Assembly: GCA_000173575.1 (NCBI GenBank)
Contig: ABYL01000032.1
Span: 1 to 62,542, forward strand
DNA from: Burkholderia sp. H160
GTDB taxonomy: Bacteria > Pseudomonadota > Gammaproteobacteria > Burkholderiales > Burkholderiaceae
Direction: 5' to 3'
DNA length: 62,542 bases
Part shown: positions 25,652 to 34,135 of the stretch, piece after piece
Layout: every line of letters begins with the position of its first letter
Position numbering within the stretch: the first letter of the stretch is position 1
The notes under the pieces: generated by a model
Databases searched by the model: none
The model's input: only the letters and a program-made list of their open reading frames with translations
Told to the model about the DNA's origin: nothing
Position numbers and translations under genes: made by a program

Positions 25652-26155
25652 TCACTCGTCGCTTCGTATCGACTCGGCCTGCGCGGCCGCCGACTGCGCC
25701 GTAGCGGAAGCCGCCGAAGCCGCCGCCGAGTCATTCTTTATCTGCTGCCAGATCCGGAACGCTTCCCACACGCCGAGCGCAATGCTGCCCCACTTGAGCG
25801 CGGGCTTCGCGCCTGCAACGACCGTTGCGCGCAGCGGTTTGGCGAGCAACAGCGAAGCGATCGAGCTGATGAACGGATACTGCTTGAGCAATGCGCCGAT
25901 GGTGCCCGCGTTGAGCACGCTCGCCTTCGAGCCTTTGCCGACGCGCAGGCCGCCGAAGCCGGGGATAACGAACTTGAGCCAGCTGAAACGCGTGACGGCC
26001 TGGCGAAATTCGTAGGTGGCCTGTGCAAGTTCGACGCGCTCGACGTCCGCGCGCACGAGCAGCAATTCCTTGCGCAGCGCTCGCAGATGCGGCGCGCTCA
26101 GATCCTTTGAAGGGCGCTTGTTACGAAAGGCGGTATCGGGACGGGAGGGGCTCAT
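25652..26155 (-). CDS. YqjK/DUF3318-like small membrane-associated protein
   Basis: From ATG 26155 (MSPSRPD) this encodes 167 residues. The N-terminal half is basic and helical (RALRKELLLVRADVERVELAQ). It then contains a hydrophobic, glycine-bearing stretch (FVIPGFGGLRVG, ISSIASLLLAKPL) and ends in an Ala/Ser-rich tail. I recognise it only as the conserved partner that often follows YqjD- and YqjE-like genes in Burkholderia; DUF3318 is a tentative label. It is the last gene of a leftward three-gene set and converges on pilE. Confidence 0.6.
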   Translation of the reverse strand: MSPSRPDTAFRNKRPSKDLSAPHLRALRKELLLVRADVERVELAQATYEFRQAVTRFSWLKFVIPGFGGLRVGKGSKASVLNAGTIGALLKQYPFISSIASLLLAKPLRATVVAGAKPALKWGSIALGVWEAFRIWQQIKNDSAAASAASATAQSAAAQAESIRSDE

Positions 26156-26212
26156 GGCGTGTCGGCGGCAATGGAGGTGAGGCGATGGATCGGATGCGGT
26201 CAAACCTGCCCA

Positions 26213-26602
26213 TCAATCGCGGCTGCGAAACGCGTCGCGATCCTTTTCGAACTCGGCGATGGTCGCTTCGAATACCATCGGCGCGTTGCGCAAACTGCTG
26301 CGCGCCTTCAGCGCGCAGGCGAGGCCGGCAATCGCGTAGAACGCAGTGATGCCGGCGAGCGCCTGCCATCGGTAGGTGTCCCAGAAGGCAATGGCGACGA
26401 GTGCCGTCAACGCGATCAAGGCCATCGACGCGAGCATCATCGCGGCAAGGCCGAGAAACAGCACGCCGAGCAGGCGGTCTTTTTCCTCAGCGAGTTCGAT
26501 GCCCACCAGTTCGAGCCGCGTCTGCAGGATCGCAAACACGGAACTGAGAATACGGCGCAACGGGCTGTGTTCCGCGCGCTGCGAGTGTGTTTCGGTCGTC
26601 AT
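26213..26602 (-). CDS. YqjE/phage-holin-family membrane protein
   Basis: The 129-residue product has a helical N-terminus (ILSSVFAILQTRLELVGIELAEEKDRL) and two adjacent transmembrane helices (about residues 50-72 and 82-100; LGLAAMMLASMALIALTALVAIAFW). This is the architecture of YqjE, assigned to the phage-holin-like superfamily although it is a chromosomal housekeeping membrane protein. It lies between the DUF883 (YqjD-like) and DUF3318-like genes, the usual association. Function in the cell envelope or stress response is not established. Confidence 0.8.
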   Translation of the reverse strand: MTTETHSQRAEHSPLRRILSSVFAILQTRLELVGIELAEEKDRLLGVLFLGLAAMMLASMALIALTALVAIAFWDTYRWQALAGITAFYAIAGLACALKARSSLRNAPMVFEATIAEFEKDRDAFRSRD

Positions 26603-26735
26603 GGCTGTGGGCGTTGCGCGTGAGGGCCTAACCGGCGCGCACGCGCGCCAGCGGAAGGGGGCCGGCGAGGTTTGCGCCGGTCCGCCTATTTCACCGATGC
26701 GCCGGACGGGCCTGCTCCGGCGGCCTCACCGGCCT

Positions 26736-27038
26736 TTACTTGCGATTGATCAGCAGACCGACCAGCACGCCGACGCCGGCAGCGATGCCGATCGACGCCC
26801 ACGGATGCTCGTGCACATAGTCGTCGGTGGCGCGGGCGGCCTTCTTGCCTTTTTCGACGACCACGACCTGAACGTCGGCTGCCTTTTCCTTCGCCTGCTT
26901 CAGGCGCGTCAGCGCGGTTTCGCGCAGTTCCGACGCGCGTTCGCCGGTAGCGCTCGCGGCCTGTTTCAGCAGGTCTTCAGCGTCCGCGAGGACGGTTTTG
27001 ATATCCGACATCAATCTCTCCTTGTTGACTTCCGACAT
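26736..27038 (-). CDS. DUF883/ElaB/YqjD-family membrane-anchored protein
   Basis: The 100-residue protein from ATG 27038 is a long charged helix (KTVLADAEDLLKQAASATGE) ending in a C-terminal anchor HPWASIGIAAGVGVLVGLL followed by INRK. This matches YqjD/ElaB, which bind ribosomes in stationary phase and tether them to the inner membrane in E. coli. The basic C-terminal tail is conserved in the family. It heads the leftward group with the YqjE- and DUF3318-like genes and lies divergently from the peroxiredoxin gene. Confidence 0.88.
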   Translation of the reverse strand: MSEVNKERLMSDIKTVLADAEDLLKQAASATGERASELRETALTRLKQAKEKAADVQVVVVEKGKKAARATDDYVHEHPWASIGIAAGVGVLVGLLINRK

Positions 27039-27372
27039 TGACAGCTCCCTTTGTCTCACGCTACGCGAGAATCGTAACCAAAGAAACGGTTGCTGGCGAG
27101 CGCAGTGCCGCTTGCTTGCCGTCGCCGCACGAACCATTCCCGGTAGCGCTCGACGTTAAGAAACCGGTTCGAGGGCACCCTGCTCCAGACCGATATGGGA
27201 TTGAGTTGATCTGTCCCGCAAAGTTTCCGTCAAATCGGAGAAAATTACAAAAACGCATAAAGTACTGACGCGATGTTGGTTCGCCATGTACCACCGCTAC
27301 CGTATGCTTTATCGTGACGATCCGTCGCGGACACACCCGCGAACCCATCCGAATACCTAAAGGAGATGCACT
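27039..27372. other. Divergent intergenic region before the peroxiredoxin gene
   Basis: These 334 bases hold the promoters of the DUF883 and peroxiredoxin genes. The right half (27200-27270) is AT-rich with a run GAGAAAATTACAAAAACG that could be a promoter region. No coding frame here looks real. Confidence 0.45.
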
Positions 27373-28011
27373 ATGAGTCTACGTCTTGGCGACATTGCGC
27401 CGGATTTCGAACAGGAGTCGAGCATTGGCCGCATCAGGTTTCACGAGTGGCTTGGCAATAGCTGGGGCGTGCTGTTCTCGCATCCCGCCGACTTCACGCC
27501 GGTCTGCACGACCGAGTTGGGCCTGACCGCAAAGCTCGCGAGCGAGTTCGAAAAGCGCAACGTGAAGACGATCGCGTTGTCGGTCGATAGCGCGGAGTCG
27601 CACAAGGAGTGGATCAAGGACATCAACGAAACGCAAGCCGCCAACGTCGGCTTTCCGATTCTCGCGGACGGCGATCGCAAGGTCTCGCAGCTATACGACA
27701 TGATTCATCCGAACGCGAACGAGACGTTCACCGTGCGTTCGCTGTTCGTGATCGATCCGAACAGGAAGGTGCGTCTGACCATCACGTATCCGGCGAGCAC
27801 CGGCCGCAACTTCGACGAAGTGCTGCGCGTGATCGACTCGCTGCAACTGACCGACAGTCACTCGGTCGCGACGCCGGGCAACTGGAAGCAGGGTGATGAC
27901 GTCGTGATCGTGCCGTCGCTGAAGGACGAGGAAGTCATCAAGCAGAAATTCCCGAAGGGCTACAAGGCGCTGCGTCCGTATCTGCGCCTGACGCCTCAGC
28001 CGAACCAGTAA
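27373..28011 (+). CDS. 1-Cys peroxiredoxin (Prx6 type)
   Basis: This 212-residue enzyme has the peroxidatic cysteine Cys45 in HPADFTPVCTTELG and no other cysteine, which is the 1-Cys Prx6 pattern. The C-terminal extension (VPSLKDEEVIKQKFPKGYK and ALRPYLRL) is also typical of Prx6. It reduces peroxides in the cytoplasm using an external thiol donor. A strong AAGGAGA ribosome-binding site precedes the start. It is a single-gene unit closed by the terminator at 28029. Confidence 0.95.
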   Translation: MSLRLGDIAPDFEQESSIGRIRFHEWLGNSWGVLFSHPADFTPVCTTELGLTAKLASEFEKRNVKTIALSVDSAESHKEWIKDINETQAANVGFPILADGDRKVSQLYDMIHPNANETFTVRSLFVIDPNRKVRLTITYPASTGRNFDEVLRVIDSLQLTDSHSVATPGNWKQGDDVVIVPSLKDEEVIKQKFPKGYKALRPYLRLTPQPNQ

Positions 28012-28028
28012 GCGGCGCGGCATCAAAC

Positions 28029-28058
28029 AAAAAGCCGGTTCGTTCGAACCGGCTTTTT
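28029..28058. terminator. Bidirectional intrinsic terminator
   Basis: A perfect inverted repeat AAAAAGCCGGTT / AACCGGCTTTTT (28029-28040 with 28047-28058) with loop CGTTCG gives a T-run on both strands. It separates the rightward peroxiredoxin gene from the leftward gcdH gene. Confidence 0.93.
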
Positions 28059-28085
28059 GCCATTATCGGTACTGCCACATCGGCA

Positions 28086-29276
28086 TCAGAAGAACGCCTG
28101 AATACCCGTCTGCGCCCGTCCAAGGATCAGCGCGTGAACGTCGTGAGTGCCTTCGTAGGTGTTGACGACCTCGAGGTTCACCAGATGGCGGGCGACGCCG
28201 AACTCGTCCGAAATGCCGTTGCCGCCGAGCATGTCGCGCGCGAGGCGGGCGATGTCGAGTGCCTTGCCGCACGAATTGCGCTTCATGATCGAGGTGATTT
28301 CGACAGCCGCGGTGCCTTCGTCCTTCATGCGGCCGAGGCGCAGCACGCCTTGCAGCCCGAGCGTGATTTCGGTCTGCATGTCGGCGAGTTTCTTCTGGAT
28401 CAGCTGGTTCGCGGCGAGAGGCCGGCCGAACTGCTTCCGATCGAGCACATACTGACGCGAGATGTGCCAGCACGCTTCAGCCGCGCCGAGCGCGCCCCAG
28501 GCGATGCCATAGCGCGCCGAGTTCAGACACGTGAACGGACCGCGCAGGCCGCTCACGCCCGGCATGATGTTCTCTTCCGGCACGAACACTTCGTCGAGCA
28601 CGATTTCGCCGGTGATCGACGCGCGCAGTCCCACCTTGCCGTGGATCGCCGGCGCCGACAGACCCTTCCAGCCCTTCTCGAGAATGAAGCCGCGGATGTT
28701 GTCGTTGCCGTCTTCCTCGAGCTTCGCCCACACGACGAATACGTCCGCGATCGGCGAATTCGTGATCCACATCTTCGAGCCCGACAGCGAGTAGCCGCCG
28801 TCGACCTTCTTCGCGCGCGTGACCATGCTGCCCGGATCGGAGCCATGGTTCGGCTCGGTCAGGCCGAAGCAGCCGATCCACTCGCCGCGCGCGAGCCTGG
28901 GCAGATATTTGTCCTTCTGTGCGTCGGAGCCGAATTCGTGGATCGGCACCATCACCAGCGACGATTGCACCGACATCATCGAGCGATAGCCGGAGTCGAC
29001 GCGTTCGACTTCACGCGCGATCAGCCCGTACGCGACATAGTTCAGACCGGGGCCGCCGTACTGTTCGGGAATCGTCGGGCCGAGCAGGCCGAGCTCGCCC
29101 ATTTCACGAAAGATCTCGATGTCGGTCTTTTCGTGGCGGAACGCCTCCAGCACGCGAGGTTGCAGCTTGTCCTGCGCGTAGGCCGCAGCCGCGTCGCGCA
29201 CCATGCGTTCGTCTTCGGTGAGCTGCTGATCCAGCAGCAACGGGTCTTCCCAGTGAAACTGCGCGGCTACGGCCAT
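28086..29276 (-). CDS. gcdH: Glutaryl-CoA dehydrogenase
   Basis: The start at 29276 follows AGGAG and gives 396 residues, the usual GcdH length. It is an FAD acyl-CoA dehydrogenase: N-terminal helical domain, the FAD/substrate region [16 protein letters not shown] (about 145-160) and [16 protein letters not shown], and the C-terminal catalytic base Glu375 in [10 protein letters not shown]. The enzyme oxidatively decarboxylates glutaryl-CoA to crotonyl-CoA in lysine and tryptophan catabolism. A divergent IclR-type gene 95 bases away is the probable regulator. Confidence 0.93.
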   Translation of the reverse strand: MAVAAQFHWEDPLLLDQQLTEDERMVRDAAAAYAQDKLQPRVLEAFRHEKTDIEIFREMGELGLLGPTIPEQYGGPGLNYVAYGLIAREVERVDSGYRSMMSVQSSLVMVPIHEFGSDAQKDKYLPRLARGEWIGCFGLTEPNHGSDPGSMVTRAKKVDGGYSLSGSKMWITNSPIADVFVVWAKLEEDGNDNIRGFILEKGWKGLSAPAIHGKVGLRASITGEIVLDEVFVPEENIMPGVSGLRGPFTCLNSARYGIAWGALGAAEACWHISRQYVLDRKQFGRPLAANQLIQKKLADMQTEITLGLQGVLRLGRMKDEGTAAVEITSIMKRNSCGKALDIARLARDMLGGNGISDEFGVARHLVNLEVVNTYEGTHDVHALILGRAQTGIQAFF

Positions 29277-29371
29277 GACGTATCTCCTGATTTTCTCGCT
29301 CAGAACGAGCTTGACTCGGGTTCCGCCGTGCGAAACAATGTTTTGCAAACGACGACCGAGTGTACCACCCT

Positions 29372-30157
29372 ATGACGCCCCCATCCACTTTGTCCGCTCC
29401 GCTCGACGAACGCAAATTCGTCGTGGCCCTCGCTCGCGGGCTGGACCTGTTGCGCGCGTTCCGGCCGGGCGAAACGATGCTCGGCAACCGCGATTTCGTC
29501 GAACGCACGGGATTGCCGAAGGCGACCGTTAACCGGCTCGCCTATACGCTGACCGTGCTCGGCTATCTGCGGCTCGACGAAACACACGGCAAATATGCGC
29601 TCGACGCGGGCGTGCTGTCGCTCGGCTTCGCGCTGCTGTCGGGCACCGACACGCTCGAACTCGCACGCCCGCACCTGCGCAGCTTCGCGCGCGAGGTCGG
29701 CGCGGCGGTCTCGCTCGGCTGCCGCGACGGGCTCCACATGGTGTATCTGGAGACGATCCGCAGCGAAACCGCGCTGACGCTCGGCCTCGCGTCCGGCTCG
29801 AAACTGTCGATGCTGACGAGTTCGATGGGCCGCGCGTATCTCGCCGTGCAGCCGCTGGACGTCCGCACCGCGCTACTCGCAGAACTGAAAAAAGCGGCCG
29901 GCAAGGCGGGGCCGATGCTCGTCGCCGAAGCCGAAAAGGAGATCGCCGCGTTCGCGACCGAGGGCTGCTGCTACTCGTTTCGCGCGTGGCACGACGATGT
30001 GAATGCGGTCGCGGTGCCGTTCCGCGAGCCGCGTGAACAGCGCTGGCTCGTGCTCAGCTGCAGCGGGCCGGCGTCATCGATGGGAGAGGAGGTGTTTCGC
30101 GAGAATGTCGCGCCGCGCCTGAAGGAGCTTGCGCGGCGGTTAGGGGAGACGGGCTGA
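29372..30157 (+). CDS. IclR-family transcriptional regulator
   Basis: From ATG 29372 the protein has 261 residues: an N-terminal winged helix (about 20-80, ALARGLDLLRAFRPGE, FVERTGLPKATVNRLAYTLTVLGYL) and a C-terminal IclR effector-binding domain (about 95-255, GCRDGLHMVYLET, SSMGRAYLA, AWHDDVNAVAVPFR). A GTG at 29360 is an alternative start. Its location, divergent from gcdH with a short shared promoter region, suggests control of glutarate degradation, with autoregulation likely. The effector is unknown. Confidence 0.9.
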   Translation: MTPPSTLSAPLDERKFVVALARGLDLLRAFRPGETMLGNRDFVERTGLPKATVNRLAYTLTVLGYLRLDETHGKYALDAGVLSLGFALLSGTDTLELARPHLRSFAREVGAAVSLGCRDGLHMVYLETIRSETALTLGLASGSKLSMLTSSMGRAYLAVQPLDVRTALLAELKKAAGKAGPMLVAEAEKEIAAFATEGCCYSFRAWHDDVNAVAVPFREPREQRWLVLSCSGPASSMGEEVFRENVAPRLKELARRLGETG

Positions 30158-30198
30158 GGTCATCCCGGGGCGCCGTGGCTCACCGGGCGCGCAACGTG

Positions 30199-31032
30199 TC
30201 ACGCCGCCCGGTCGTGATAATGCGCGGTGAACAGCGGCCCCTGCACGAAGCGCACGTCGTACTGCTGTAGCGCCAGGAACTGCGCTTCATCCATCACGCG
30301 ATTGAAAATCAGCGGCACCCGCAAACGGCTCGCGTAGCCGACGAGCGGCTTCACGGTCGCGTCGCGCAACGCGACGGCCGCATCCATCTTGAGGAAGTCG
30401 AGCCGCGCGGTTTCCGACACCGACAGAATCTGCCCCGCGTTCGACAGATTGCCCGCCACCTTGAACCCGTAGTGCTGATAGCTGCGCGACAGATAGCCCA
30501 GAAAGGTCTTATGCGCGACCGCCGCGGCCGGCAGCTCGATCACGATGCGCGCCGGACTCAGACCGAACGACGTCAACACGCTCGAAAAATGCAGCCCGTG
30601 GTCGTATTTCACGCTCTTCAGCAGCCGCTCGTGCACGCGCAGAAATAGCAGCCCATGCCGCTGCGCGCCGAAGAAGTTGATCGCGTGCAGCGCTCGCGAC
30701 ATGCGGTCTAGCGCCACCAGTTGCTGATCGTCGGCGATCTTGTCGAATGGATCGAACACGTCGAACGGGGGTGTGTCGAGCCGGTGCGTGACCGCCTGAA
30801 AGCCCAGTTCGTCGCCGAATCGGTCGACTCCCTCCGCGCCGCATGAAAGCGACTGCGCGAGCGAATGCACGCTGATGTCGAAGATTGGCTCGTAGGCGCT
30901 CGTGAGCTCGATGCCGTCGAAGTGCGCGAGCGCGATGCCGGCGTGCGCGCCTTGTCCCATTGCCAGATGCTCGCCGAGAAACGGGTGATGAGCGGCGCGG
31001 GCGATCAGATTGGGGATGGTCGGCGAAATCAT
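30199..31032 (-). CDS. Degenerate EAL-domain protein
   Basis: The 277-residue product starting at 31032 (MISPTIPN) aligns with EAL phosphodiesterase domains at the fold level: SAYEPIFDISVHS stands where YQPIVD...EALLR is expected, ARIVIELPA replaces the LEITE strand, ARLDFLKMDAA matches the KID strand, and VRFVQGPLF corresponds to the final YGQGYLF. The catalytic Glu of EAL and the second Glu and Asp metal ligands are missing. It is therefore unlikely to cleave c-di-GMP and may bind it or act through protein contacts. It is transcribed alone, divergent from hmgA. Confidence 0.82.
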   Translation of the reverse strand: MISPTIPNLIARAAHHPFLGEHLAMGQGAHAGIALAHFDGIELTSAYEPIFDISVHSLAQSLSCGAEGVDRFGDELGFQAVTHRLDTPPFDVFDPFDKIADDQQLVALDRMSRALHAINFFGAQRHGLLFLRVHERLLKSVKYDHGLHFSSVLTSFGLSPARIVIELPAAAVAHKTFLGYLSRSYQHYGFKVAGNLSNAGQILSVSETARLDFLKMDAAVALRDATVKPLVGYASRLRVPLIFNRVMDEAQFLALQQYDVRFVQGPLFTAHYHDRAA

Positions 31033-31387
31033 GAGGGCGAATGAATGGCGACGATGAACGCGCACTTGGGCGCGCGGCAAAGCGACGCAGTGGCCGCATC
31101 CGTTGATGGTAGCAGTCCGCGCCGCGTCCAGATTAACAAAATGTTCATAACGTTATGGGCCTCACGCTTATCGGGCGGGGCTGAGCGGCGGGTGGGCGCG
31201 ATTCGGCACGCGTCATTCCAAGGGTATACGTTAGTTTCACTATTCGTAATTCGTTTTACTATTCGTAAAACTCCATCCCTGGCAGGACGATGCGGCAACG
31301 CAGCCGCGCGTCCGAAGCGGAGCTGACCTGACTGCAAAGATCAAGCACTAATCTGGAAAGAACTGAGCAACTCGCGGAGAACCTTGT
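31033..31387. other. Divergent intergenic region upstream of hmgA
   Basis: About 355 bases lie between the EAL-like gene and hmgA. The region contains the tandem 17-bp element described at 31235-31270 and AT-rich tracts near 31130-31150 (TTAACAAAATGTTCATAACG). No coding frame appears real. Confidence 0.5.
31235..31270. promoter_or_regulatory. Tandem 17-bp operator-like elements upstream of hmgA
   Basis: Two copies of a 17-bp unit (31235-31251 and 31254-31270) repeat with a 19-bp period and share ACTATTCGTAA exactly. The second copy is a palindrome TTTTAC-TATTC-GTAAAA; the first is an imperfect version. The 19-bp spacing puts both on nearly the same helix face, as expected for cooperative binding of a dimeric regulator. 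They lie about 120 bases before the hmgA start. Which regulator binds is not visible in the window. Confidence 0.6.
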
Positions 31388-32734
31388 ATGGATACCCCAA
31401 CACGTACGCCGGCTGACCAACGCCTGCGGCCTGAAATCGAGCCCGGCTACCAGTCGGGCTTCGCCAACGAATTCGCGACTGAGGCTTTGCCGGGCGCGCT
31501 GCCGACCGGCCGAAATTCGCCGCAGCGCGCGGCCTATGGTCTGTACGCCGAACAGCTTTCGGGCACCGCGTTCACGGCGCCACGCGGTTACAACCGTCGC
31601 TCGTGGCTGTACCGGATTCGCCCGGCGGCCATGCACAAGCCGTTCACGTTGATACCGTCGGAGCGGCTCGTCGCGAACTTCGCCGAGGTGCCGCCGACGC
31701 CGCCGAACCAGCTGCGCTGGGACCCGCTGCCGATGCCGACTGCGCCGACCGATTTCATCGACGGCTGGGTCACGATGGCGGGCAACGGCTCGGCCGAAGC
31801 GATGAGCGGTTGCGCGATTCATCTGTACGCGGCGAACCGCTCGATGCAGGACCGCTTCTTCTACAGCGCCGACGGCGAACTGCTGATCGTGCCGCAACAA
31901 GGTCGCTTGCAGATCGCGACCGAAATGGGCCGCGTCGATATCGAACCGTTCGAAATCGCGGTGATCCCGCGCGGCGTGCGCTTCGCGGTGAGCCTGCCGG
32001 ACGGCAGCGCGCGCGGCTATATCTGCGAGAACTTCGGCGCGCTGCTGCGTCTTCCTGACCTGGGGCCGATCGGCTCCAACGGTCTCGCGAATCCGCGCGA
32101 TTTCCTGTGCCCGCATGCCGCGTACGAAGACCGCGAAGGCGCGTTCGAACTCGTCGCGAAGATGAACGGCAATCTGTGGCGCGCGGACATCGCCCATTCA
32201 CCGTTCGATGTCGTGGCCTGGCACGGCAACTACGCGCCGTACAAGTACGACCTGCGCCGCTTCAACACGATCGGCTCGGTCAGCTTCGACCATCCGGATC
32301 CGTCGATCTTCCTCGTGCTGCAATCGCAAAGCGACACACCGGGCGTCGATACGATCGACTTCGTGATCTTCCCGCCGCGCTGGCTCGCCGCCGAAGATAC
32401 GTTCCGCCCGCCCTGGTTTCATCGCAACGTCGCGAGCGAGTTCATGGGGCTCGTGCATGGCGTCTACGACGCCAAGGCCGAGGGCTTCGTGCCCGGCGGC
32501 GCGAGCCTGCACAACTGCATGACGGGCCACGGCCCGGACGCAGACACGTTCGAGAAGGCGTCGCAGATCGATACCTCGGTGCCGAAAAAGGTCGACGACA
32601 CGATGGCCTTCATGTTCGAGACGCGCACGCTGATCAAGCCGACCCGCTTCGCGCTCGAAACCGCGCAACTGCAGGCGCATTACTACGAGTGCTGGCAAGG
32701 ACTCAAGAAACACTTCAATCCGGAGCAACGATGA
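31388..32734 (+). CDS. hmgA: Homogentisate 1,2-dioxygenase
   Basis: The 448-residue enzyme opens homogentisate to maleylacetoacetate in tyrosine and phenylalanine degradation. The Fe(II) ligands correspond to His345 and Glu351 in [12 protein letters not shown] and His381 in CMTGHGPD. Other family stretches are [13 protein letters not shown] near residue 20 and [12 protein letters not shown]. Length matches bacterial HmgA. GGAGAACCTT precedes the ATG. Its stop overlaps the fahA start by four bases. No maleylacetoacetate isomerase gene is present nearby. Confidence 0.97.
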   Translation: MDTPTRTPADQRLRPEIEPGYQSGFANEFATEALPGALPTGRNSPQRAAYGLYAEQLSGTAFTAPRGYNRRSWLYRIRPAAMHKPFTLIPSERLVANFAEVPPTPPNQLRWDPLPMPTAPTDFIDGWVTMAGNGSAEAMSGCAIHLYAANRSMQDRFFYSADGELLIVPQQGRLQIATEMGRVDIEPFEIAVIPRGVRFAVSLPDGSARGYICENFGALLRLPDLGPIGSNGLANPRDFLCPHAAYEDREGAFELVAKMNGNLWRADIAHSPFDVVAWHGNYAPYKYDLRRFNTIGSVSFDHPDPSIFLVLQSQSDTPGVDTIDFVIFPPRWLAAEDTFRPPWFHRNVASEFMGLVHGVYDAKAEGFVPGGASLHNCMTGHGPDADTFEKASQIDTSVPKKVDDTMAFMFETRTLIKPTRFALETAQLQAHYYECWQGLKKHFNPEQR

Positions 32735-34029
32735 ACGCGGTAAACGATCTCCAGGCGACGCTCGATCCGTCGCGCAAGAGCTGGATCGAGTCGGCCAACG
32801 ACCCGGCCAGCGACTTCCCGATCCAGAACCTGCCGTTCGGCATTTTCAGCGACCGTGGCAACGACGCGCGGCGCGTGGGCGTCGCGATCGGCGATCAGAT
32901 CGTCGATCTCGCCGCATTGCAGGCAGCGGGTCTGCTGAGCGCGCCCGCGCAGAACGTGTTCGCACGCGATGCCCTCAACGATTTCATCGCGCTCGGCCGC
33001 GATGCGTGGCGCAGCGTGCGTATCCAGCTGAGCCAACTGCTCGCGCGCGACACCGCGACGCTGCGCGACGATGCCGCGTTGCGCGCGAAGTCGCTGGTGA
33101 GTCAGGCCGATGCGCGTCTGCATCTGCCGGTGCAGATTCCTGGCTACACGGATTTCTATTCGTCGAAGGAACACGCGACCAATGTCGGTGCGATGTTTCG
33201 CGATCCGAAGAATGCGCTGCTGCCGAACTGGTCGGAGATGCCGATCGGCTACAACGGACGCGCGTCGTCGGTGGTGGTAAGCGGCACGCCGGTGCGTCGT
33301 CCCAACGGTCAGCTTAAGCTGCCGGATCAGGAGCGTCCGGTGTTCGGCGCGTGCCGCAAGCTCGATATCGAACTGGAGACGGGTTTCATTATCGGCAGCG
33401 GCAATGCGCTGGGCGAGCCGATCGCGTGCGAGGAGGCGGAGGCGCACATCTTCGGCATGGTGCTGTTGAACGACTGGAGCGCACGCGACATTCAGCAATG
33501 GGAATACGTGCCGCTCGGCCCGTTCAACGCGAAGACCTTCGCGACGACGATCTCGCCGTGGGTCGTCACGCTCGATGCGCTCGAACCGTTCCGCGTCGCG
33601 CAGCCGGGGCAGGAGCCGCAGCCACTCGCGTATCTGCGGCATCGAGGCGAGCACGCGTTCGACATCCACCTCGAAGTGACGTTGCGTGCTCAGCACGCGC
33701 AGCAAGCGAGCACGATCGCGCGGACCAATTTCAAATACATGTACTGGACGATGGCGCAGCAACTCGCGCATCACACGGTGGCGGGCTGCAATACGCGGGT
33801 GGGCGACCTGATGGGCTCGGGGACGATCAGCGGGCCGACCGAGGATTCATACGGCAGCCTGCTCGAGCTGACGTGGAACGGCAACAAGCCGCTGGAGTTG
33901 AAGGAGGGCGGCACGCGCACGTTTATCGAGGACGGCGATGAGTTGACGCTCGTCGGCTGGTGCCAGGGTGATGGGTATCGCGTCGGATTCGGCGCGTGCG
34001 CCGGGGAGATCTTGCCGGCGCGCAACTGA
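32731..34029 (+). CDS. fahA: Fumarylacetoacetase
   Basis: The 432-residue protein has the N-terminal SH3-like domain (about 1-120, [21 protein letters not shown]) and the FAH catalytic fold. The latter shows [15 protein letters not shown], the metal- and acetate-binding region [19 protein letters not shown] and [20 protein letters not shown]. It hydrolyses fumarylacetoacetate to fumarate and acetoacetate, the last step of tyrosine degradation. It overlaps hmgA by ATGA (32731-32734), so translation is coupled. A terminator follows at 34051. Confidence 0.96.
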   Translation: MNAVNDLQATLDPSRKSWIESANDPASDFPIQNLPFGIFSDRGNDARRVGVAIGDQIVDLAALQAAGLLSAPAQNVFARDALNDFIALGRDAWRSVRIQLSQLLARDTATLRDDAALRAKSLVSQADARLHLPVQIPGYTDFYSSKEHATNVGAMFRDPKNALLPNWSEMPIGYNGRASSVVVSGTPVRRPNGQLKLPDQERPVFGACRKLDIELETGFIIGSGNALGEPIACEEAEAHIFGMVLLNDWSARDIQQWEYVPLGPFNAKTFATTISPWVVTLDALEPFRVAQPGQEPQPLAYLRHRGEHAFDIHLEVTLRAQHAQQASTIARTNFKYMYWTMAQQLAHHTVAGCNTRVGDLMGSGTISGPTEDSYGSLLELTWNGNKPLELKEGGTRTFIEDGDELTLVGWCQGDGYRVGFGACAGEILPARN

Positions 34030-34050
34030 GCGCGAAGCAGTCACGAGGAG

Positions 34051-34079
34051 CGAGGGCCGGCGCAGCACGCCGGCCCTCG
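34051..34079. terminator. Terminator hairpin after fahA
   Basis: A perfect 12-bp GC-rich stem (34051-34062 with 34068-34079, loop CAGCA) is followed by TCATTTG on the plus strand. It lies between the converging fahA and beta-propeller lipoprotein genes. The T-run is weak, so termination efficiency is uncertain. Confidence 0.75.
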
Positions 34080-34135
34080 TCATTTGTGCGAGACCTCGGG
34101 CGCGCAGGGTCGCAATGGCCCGCCGCGCTGTCCGC

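Noticed and set aside
26213-26602. Phage holin, suggesting a prophage
   Set aside because: The protein is a YqjE-type chromosomal membrane protein beside YqjD-like and DUF3318-like genes; no other phage genes are present.
32107-32730. Upstream extension of the fahA frame through hmgA
   Set aside because: Overlaps hmgA in another frame; the fumarylacetoacetase family start is at 32731, coupled to the hmgA stop.
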